The notes beneath the pieces are model-generated. The model searched no databases. It was given only the letters and a program-made list of their open reading frames with translations, and was not told the origin of the DNA. From an uncultured Dialister sp. (GTDB lineage: Bacteria > Bacillota > Negativicutes > Veillonellales > Dialisteraceae): a DNA stretch of 13,179 nt. The stretch is taken from contig UQQQ01000054.1 in NCBI GenBank assembly GCA_900543165.1, forward strand, positions 1 to 13,179. The letters run 5' to 3'. Positions 12,859 through 13,179 of the stretch are shown in pieces (the first letter of the stretch is position 1; every line of letters starts with the position of its first letter). A program made the position numbers and the translations under genes.

Positions 12859-13179
12859 TTCTTGTTTATTAAAGTTACAAATATATAGTTAAGTTCATAT
12901 CAGTGTGTAGACTAATTTCTTTTGTTTTCAATTGTTGTATAAATAAAAATGAATATTGGGTTTCGATTCAATTGCTAGTCGGATGACTGATTCACACCAT
13001 TATACGTCGTACATAATCTAATGCTTTGAGACCTGCTTTCCCAGTGGTGCTTTTATTTTGATGCATCGTGTTGCTTTCTTTACCGTACCCATAGAACCTG
13101 CTGAACCCTTTATTTCAAACCCCAAAAAGGGGCTGTGAAATAATAGCTCCATGAACACAAAAAAGGACTTTCGATTTTT
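12859..13179. other. AT-rich stretch after hxsC
   Basis: No convincing gene and no strong terminator directly after hxsC were found. A short - strand open frame (12992-13114) ends GKAGLKALDYVRRIMV and could be debris of a gene tail. The right end contains a hairpin and a possible insertion-sequence terminus. Confidence 0.4.
13113..13140. repeat. inverted repeat TTTCAAACCCC / GGGGCTGTGAAA
   Basis: TTTCAAACCCC (13113-13123) and GGGGCTGTGAAA (13129-13140) pair imperfectly around AAAAA. GGGGCTGT onwards resembles the outer end of IS1182-type insertion sequences, so an IS may begin at 13129. The window ends before any transposase frame, and the alternative of a simple terminator for a - strand gene to the right is equally open. 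Confidence 0.35.

Noticed and set aside
12992..13114. Short - strand frame ending GKAGLKALDYVRRIMV
   Set aside because: It has only 23 codons from its ATG, no ribosome binding site and no recognised family. It may be debris but is not listed as a gene.

Overview
The window looks like a chromosomal segment of a Gram-negative-type Firmicute of the class Negativicutes (Dialister, Megasphaera and relatives). This is an inference from the dnaG-rpoD pair, the class II aldolase, a butyryl-CoA-dehydrogenase-like acyl-CoA dehydrogenase and a core base composition near 50% G+C. The genus cannot be fixed from sequence alone.

Positions 1-4417 hold an R2K-clade ATP-grasp protein, DNA primase (dnaG) and the primary sigma factor (rpoD), all on the + strand. 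Gene-poor gaps around dnaG carry 7-bp and 14-bp tandem repeats, including a 16-bp exact inverted repeat on either side of the primase gene. rpoD ends in a terminator whose right arm is duplicated. A class II fructose-bisphosphate aldolase converges on it from the - strand (4470-5402). Next come a 78-residue uncharacterised protein and a tRNA-Lys(CTT) gene with two good stacked sigma-70 promoters and a strong terminator.

Positions 6236-7833 are phage debris just downstream of the tRNA, a common integration target. A phage terminator is followed by a heavily broken MuF / head-morphogenesis gene whose C-terminus was an HExxH zincin domain, probably a MuF polymorphic toxin. A 53-codon ORF behind it could be the partner immunity gene. 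A monocistronic acyl-CoA dehydrogenase (8132-9268) of core composition follows, closed by a 19-bp terminator hairpin.

Positions 9648-12858 are the notable part: a compact, AT-rich (about one third G+C by sample count) His-Xaa-Ser (Hxs) peptide-maturation cluster. Its order is hxsA (secreted precursor ending in five tandem H-x-S tripeptides), an attenuating terminator, hxsD, hxsB and hxsC. HxsB and HxsC are a pair of radical SAM enzymes with CxxxCxxC clusters and Cys-rich C-termini, presumed to modify the H-x-S repeats; I do not know the chemistry or the product. hxsB has a -1 frameshift in a T6 run and an altered SAM-binding GGEP motif (GEEP), so the maturase pair may be decaying or may rely on slippage, unless the frameshift is a sequencing error. 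The base composition, nearby phage debris and a possible insertion-sequence end at the right edge suggest the cluster was acquired horizontally.
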